Translations under genes and position numbers: made by a program | Shown here: positions 61,777-64,000 of the stretch, one piece after another | How the letters are laid out: each line of letters begins with the position of its first letter | How positions within the stretch are numbered: the stretch's first letter is position 1 | The notes under the pieces: generated by a model | Databases searched by the model: none | What the model saw: the letters and a program-made list of their open reading frames with translations, nothing else | Told to the model about the DNA's origin: nothing | Source of the DNA: Sinomonas albida | GTDB taxonomy: Bacteria; Actinomycetota; Actinomycetes; Actinomycetales; Micrococcaceae | Assembly (NCBI RefSeq): GCF_004919045.1 | Contig: NZ_SWDW01000001.1 | Location: forward strand, 186,001-250,000 | Direction: 5' to 3' | Length of the DNA: 64,000 nucleotides

Positions 61777-62957
61777 GCGCTCGGCAGGGCTTCGCGACCG
61801 TACCGCACGACGGCGGGCCGCTGCGCATCGTCGTGGTCGGCGCCGGATCGATGGGCAAGGCGTGGCTGCGCACGGTCTCCGCGAACAGCGACGTCGAGCT
61901 CGTGGGCATCGCCGACCTTGACCTCGCGGCCGCCGAGGCGGCCGCCGCCGAGCTGGGCACGCCGGGCCTCCCCGTGGGGCGCGACGCCGTCGAGCTGGCT
62001 CGGCGATCAGGCGCACAGGCGATCATCAACGTCACCATCCCGGCCGCGCACCACCCGGTGACGACGGCGGCGCTCCTCGCCGGCTTCCCCGTGCTGGGGG
62101 AGAAGCCGGTCGCCTCGACCGTGGTCGAGGGGCTCTCGCTCGCTGCCGCGGCCGAGCACACGGGCCAGCTGTTCATGGTGAGCCAGTCGCGCCGGTACAA
62201 CCGGCACCTGTTCGCCGCGAAGGCCCAGGCCGAGGAGCTGGGCCGCCTGGGCATCGTGTCCGTGGACTTCTTCAAGGCCCCGCGGTTCGGCGGCTTCCGC
62301 GAGGTCATGGCGAGCCCGCTCCTGCTCGACATGGCGATCCACCAGTTCGACATGGCCCGCTTCCTCCTCGATGCAGACCCCGTCTCCGTGCTGTGCGACG
62401 AATACAACCCCGCGTGGAGCTGGTACGCCGGCAACGCGGCGGCGACGGCGACCTTCGAGTTCGACGGCGGTGCGCGCTTCGTCTTCAACGGCAGCTGGTG
62501 CAGCCCCGGGTCGGAGACGTCGTGGAACGGCTCGTGGCGGGTCTCGGGGGAGCGCGGCACGGTCCTGTGGGACGGCGACCACGAGCCGACCGTTGGCCCG
62601 GCCCCGGCCGGGTCTGCAGCACCGGCGGGGAGCGTCGCTGAGGTGGGATCGGCCGTCGAGGCGAGCGGCGCCGTCGTCCGCTCCGTGCACGACCCCGGTG
62701 CCGACATCGCGGGCTCGCTCCGCGAATTCGTCGCCGCGGTGCGCACGGGAGTCGAACCCATGGGGCGCGTGCACGCCAACGTCGTGAGTCTCGCCATGGT
62801 CGAAGCGGCCGTGAAAAGCACGACGGCGGGGCGTCGCGTCGCGCTCGAAGAGATCCTCGGCGACTCGTACGAGGCCGCCCTCGCGGCCGAGACCAACGAG
62901 GAGGTGCTGCGGGTCCTCAAGTCGTGGCCGTCGGTGCGGGCAGGTCTGGCCGGCTGA
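61773..62957 (+). CDS. Gfo/Idh/MocA-family oxidoreductase
   Basis: A 394-residue NAD(P)-dependent sugar oxidoreductase. [20 protein letters not shown] is the dinucleotide-binding fold, GEKPVAST the conserved EKP motif, and [20 protein letters not shown] holds the DxxxH catalytic pair. A Gly/Ala-rich insert of about 30 residues lies near 270-300. Members oxidise or reduce sugars and inositols; with ThuA it probably processes keto-sugar derivatives of the imported glycoside. ATG 61773 overlaps the thuA stop. Confidence 0.93.
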   Translation: MSARQGFATVPHDGGPLRIVVVGAGSMGKAWLRTVSANSDVELVGIADLDLAAAEAAAAELGTPGLPVGRDAVELARRSGAQAIINVTIPAAHHPVTTAALLAGFPVLGEKPVASTVVEGLSLAAAAEHTGQLFMVSQSRRYNRHLFAAKAQAEELGRLGIVSVDFFKAPRFGGFREVMASPLLLDMAIHQFDMARFLLDADPVSVLCDEYNPAWSWYAGNAAATATFEFDGGARFVFNGSWCSPGSETSWNGSWRVSGERGTVLWDGDHEPTVGPAPAGSAAPAGSVAEVGSAVEASGAVVRSVHDPGADIAGSLREFVAAVRTGVEPMGRVHANVVSLAMVEAAVKSTTAGRRVALEEILGDSYEAALAAETNEEVLRVLKSWPSVRAGLAG

Positions 62958-63072
62958 CGCCCGGCGCTGTCCGCGCTCGGGCGCTGCCTGCGGATTGAAC
63001 CTGCGCTGCACCGGCGTCGTCCTCTAGGCACGGTGCCCGACTGTCCGTCGTCGGGCACCTCCGGAGGGCATC

Positions 63073-63486
63073 ATGAAGCTTCCACGCACCGCTGCGGCCG
63101 CCGCTGCTCTCGGCGCAACTCTCGTCCTATCCGGGTGCCCGGGGTCGCCACAATACGCGCCGCAGCCGAGTCCCGCGGTCTCGACGCCGTCACCCAGCGT
63201 GACGCCGACCCCAACGGTGACGCCGGCGGACGCTCCGCCGTCGGACACCCCACCAACGGCGCCGACTGACACCGCGACGCCGTTGCCCGCGGCCCCGCCT
63301 CCACCACCTCCGCCTGCCCCGGTGGCGCCTGCCCCGGCGGCACCTGTGCCGGCTCCGCCGCCGGCCGTCGTCCCGCCTCCCGCTCCGGCTCCGCCGCCTG
63401 TGGTCCCGCCGCCGCTGCATCCCGGCGGAGGCGACCACGACGCCGATGATCGCGGCGGTCCCGACGATGGCGACGGCAACAAGTAA
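63073..63486 (+). CDS. proline-rich lipoprotein
   Basis: A 137-residue protein with lipoprotein signal (AAAAAALGATLVLSGCPG). A long Pro/Ala/Thr/Val tract fills nearly all of the mature protein, ending in an acidic His/Asp/Gly tail (GGGDHDADDRGGPDDGDG). GGAGGG precedes ATG 63073. It probably spans or decorates the cell wall; no folded domain is visible. It overlaps the start of the next lipoprotein gene. Confidence 0.75.
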   Translation: MKLPRTAAAAAALGATLVLSGCPGSPQYAPQPSPAVSTPSPSVTPTPTVTPADAPPSDTPPTAPTDTATPLPAAPPPPPPPAPVAPAPAAPVPAPPPAVVPPPAPAPPPVVPPPLHPGGGDHDADDRGGPDDGDGNK

Positions 63487-64000
63487 GGCGCGCGCAGCGG
63501 CTGCGGTGGCGGCGTTGATCGTGACGCTCACCTCCGGCTGCGGTGCGCCGCACGGCCGCGGCCAGGAGCCCGACGCGGCCGTGTCGAAGGGGCCCGCCTT
63601 CGCGTGGTTCCGGGCTGGCGCGGCTCCCGTCGGCTGGAAGATGTTCGGGCTTCCCGACGGGACAGCGGCCTTGTCCGTCTCGCCGGAAGCAGAGCCTGCT
63701 CAGAGTGACCCGGGGAGCGTGACCGCCGAGGTCCATTCGCCGAGCGGAGAGCTTCTGCTGTACTTCAACGCGACGCCCAAACAGGGCGACGAGACGGTGG
63801 CCGCGTGGCCCGAGTTCCGCCTCGACCACCTCGCGGACGAGAACGGCGGCCCTGCCAAGAAGCTCTCGAGCCGCGTCGGAATGGCGTTCCTCGGGGGAAC
63901 GGGCTCGTGCGTCGAGGACACCTACACGGCCCGCGTGGGCCATGACTACCACGAGCTCGCGTGCTTCGTGGAGGGTGCGAGCGGCGGAAGCGTCCTGGTG
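63446..64000 (+). CDS. lipoprotein, C-terminus beyond the window
   Basis: The frame has ATGs at 63446 and 63467 and stays open to the window end (at least 178 residues). A lipoprotein signal (AAAAVAALIVTLTSGC) is followed by AFAWFRAGAAPVGWKMFGLP, LSVSPEAEPAQSDPGSVTAE and LLYFNATPKQGDETVAAWPE, an extracytoplasmic beta-rich domain without a name known to me. The start overlaps the preceding lipoprotein gene and neither ATG has a well-spaced ribosome-binding site, so coupling is likely. Confidence 0.72.
   Translation, partial: MIAAVPTMATATSKARAAAAVAALIVTLTSGCGAPHGRGQEPDAAVSKGPAFAWFRAGAAPVGWKMFGLPDGTAALSVSPEAEPAQSDPGSVTAEVHSPSGELLLYFNATPKQGDETVAAWPEFRLDHLADENGGPAKKLSSRVGMAFLGGTGSCVEDTYTARVGHDYHELACFVEGASGGSVLV

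Noticed and set aside
1..64000. tRNA and rRNA genes
   Set aside because: No T-loop-like GTTCGA core with a matching acceptor stem, and no rRNA sequence, was recognised on either strand by eye.

Overview
The window is high-GC DNA with dense, often overlapping genes, GTG starts and actinobacterial families (ECF42-type sigma factor, TM0106-type nuclease-helicase, DISARM genes, LacI-controlled sugar ABC operon). It looks like chromosome from a Micrococcaceae-type actinobacterium (Arthrobacter/Sinomonas-like). That placement is inferred from gene content and composition; no rRNA or tRNA gene was seen.

Layout. 1-1774: two DGPF/YCII-domain genes (the first cut by the window edge) and their ECF42-type sigma factor. 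2409-7951: a urease operon ureA-ureBC-ureE-ureF-ureG-ureD. Here the beta and alpha subunits are one continuous 741-residue protein, and three 14-bp direct repeats precede ureA. 8183-14799: housekeeping and accessory genes, including a 1180-residue RecB-nuclease/RNase H-like/SF1-helicase protein, a winged-helix protein fused to a pullulanase-type X25 module, and a secreted HNH nuclease. 14805-18124: McrBC type IV restriction. 18235-27184: small enzymes, a Tat-exported phospholipase C, an ABC exporter operon with its own regulator and palindromic operator, a TfoX-N protein and a beta-hydroxyacid dehydrogenase. Two nearly identical 44-nt hairpins bracket the phospholipase gene.

27387-41614: an accessory stretch rich in small membrane proteins, acetyltransferases and P-loop kinases. 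It holds a secreted protein with a four-cysteine hydrophobic C-terminus, a cytidine deaminase-ASCH fusion, a zinc-ribbon/NERD protein and a frameshifted Y-family polymerase. 42197-54849: a compact minus-strand defence operon reading C5-cytosine methyltransferase, GHKL-ATPase/SF2 helicase (1552 residues), UvrD-like helicase, DrmA, DrmB. It resembles class 2 DISARM but lacks the DrmC phospholipase-D protein and DrmE, so it may be an undescribed or poorly described variant.

55408-64000: a PASTA lipoprotein; a LacI-regulated sugar uptake and catabolism operon (substrate-binding protein, two permeases, ThuA-like protein, Gfo/Idh/MocA oxidoreductase) with paired palindromic operators before both the regulator and the transporter; and two lipoprotein genes, the last cut by the window end.

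The oligomer GGACGACGGCGG occurs nine times exactly on either strand but is absent from 33,890 to 60,781, which covers the accessory and defence region. This fits that region having been acquired.
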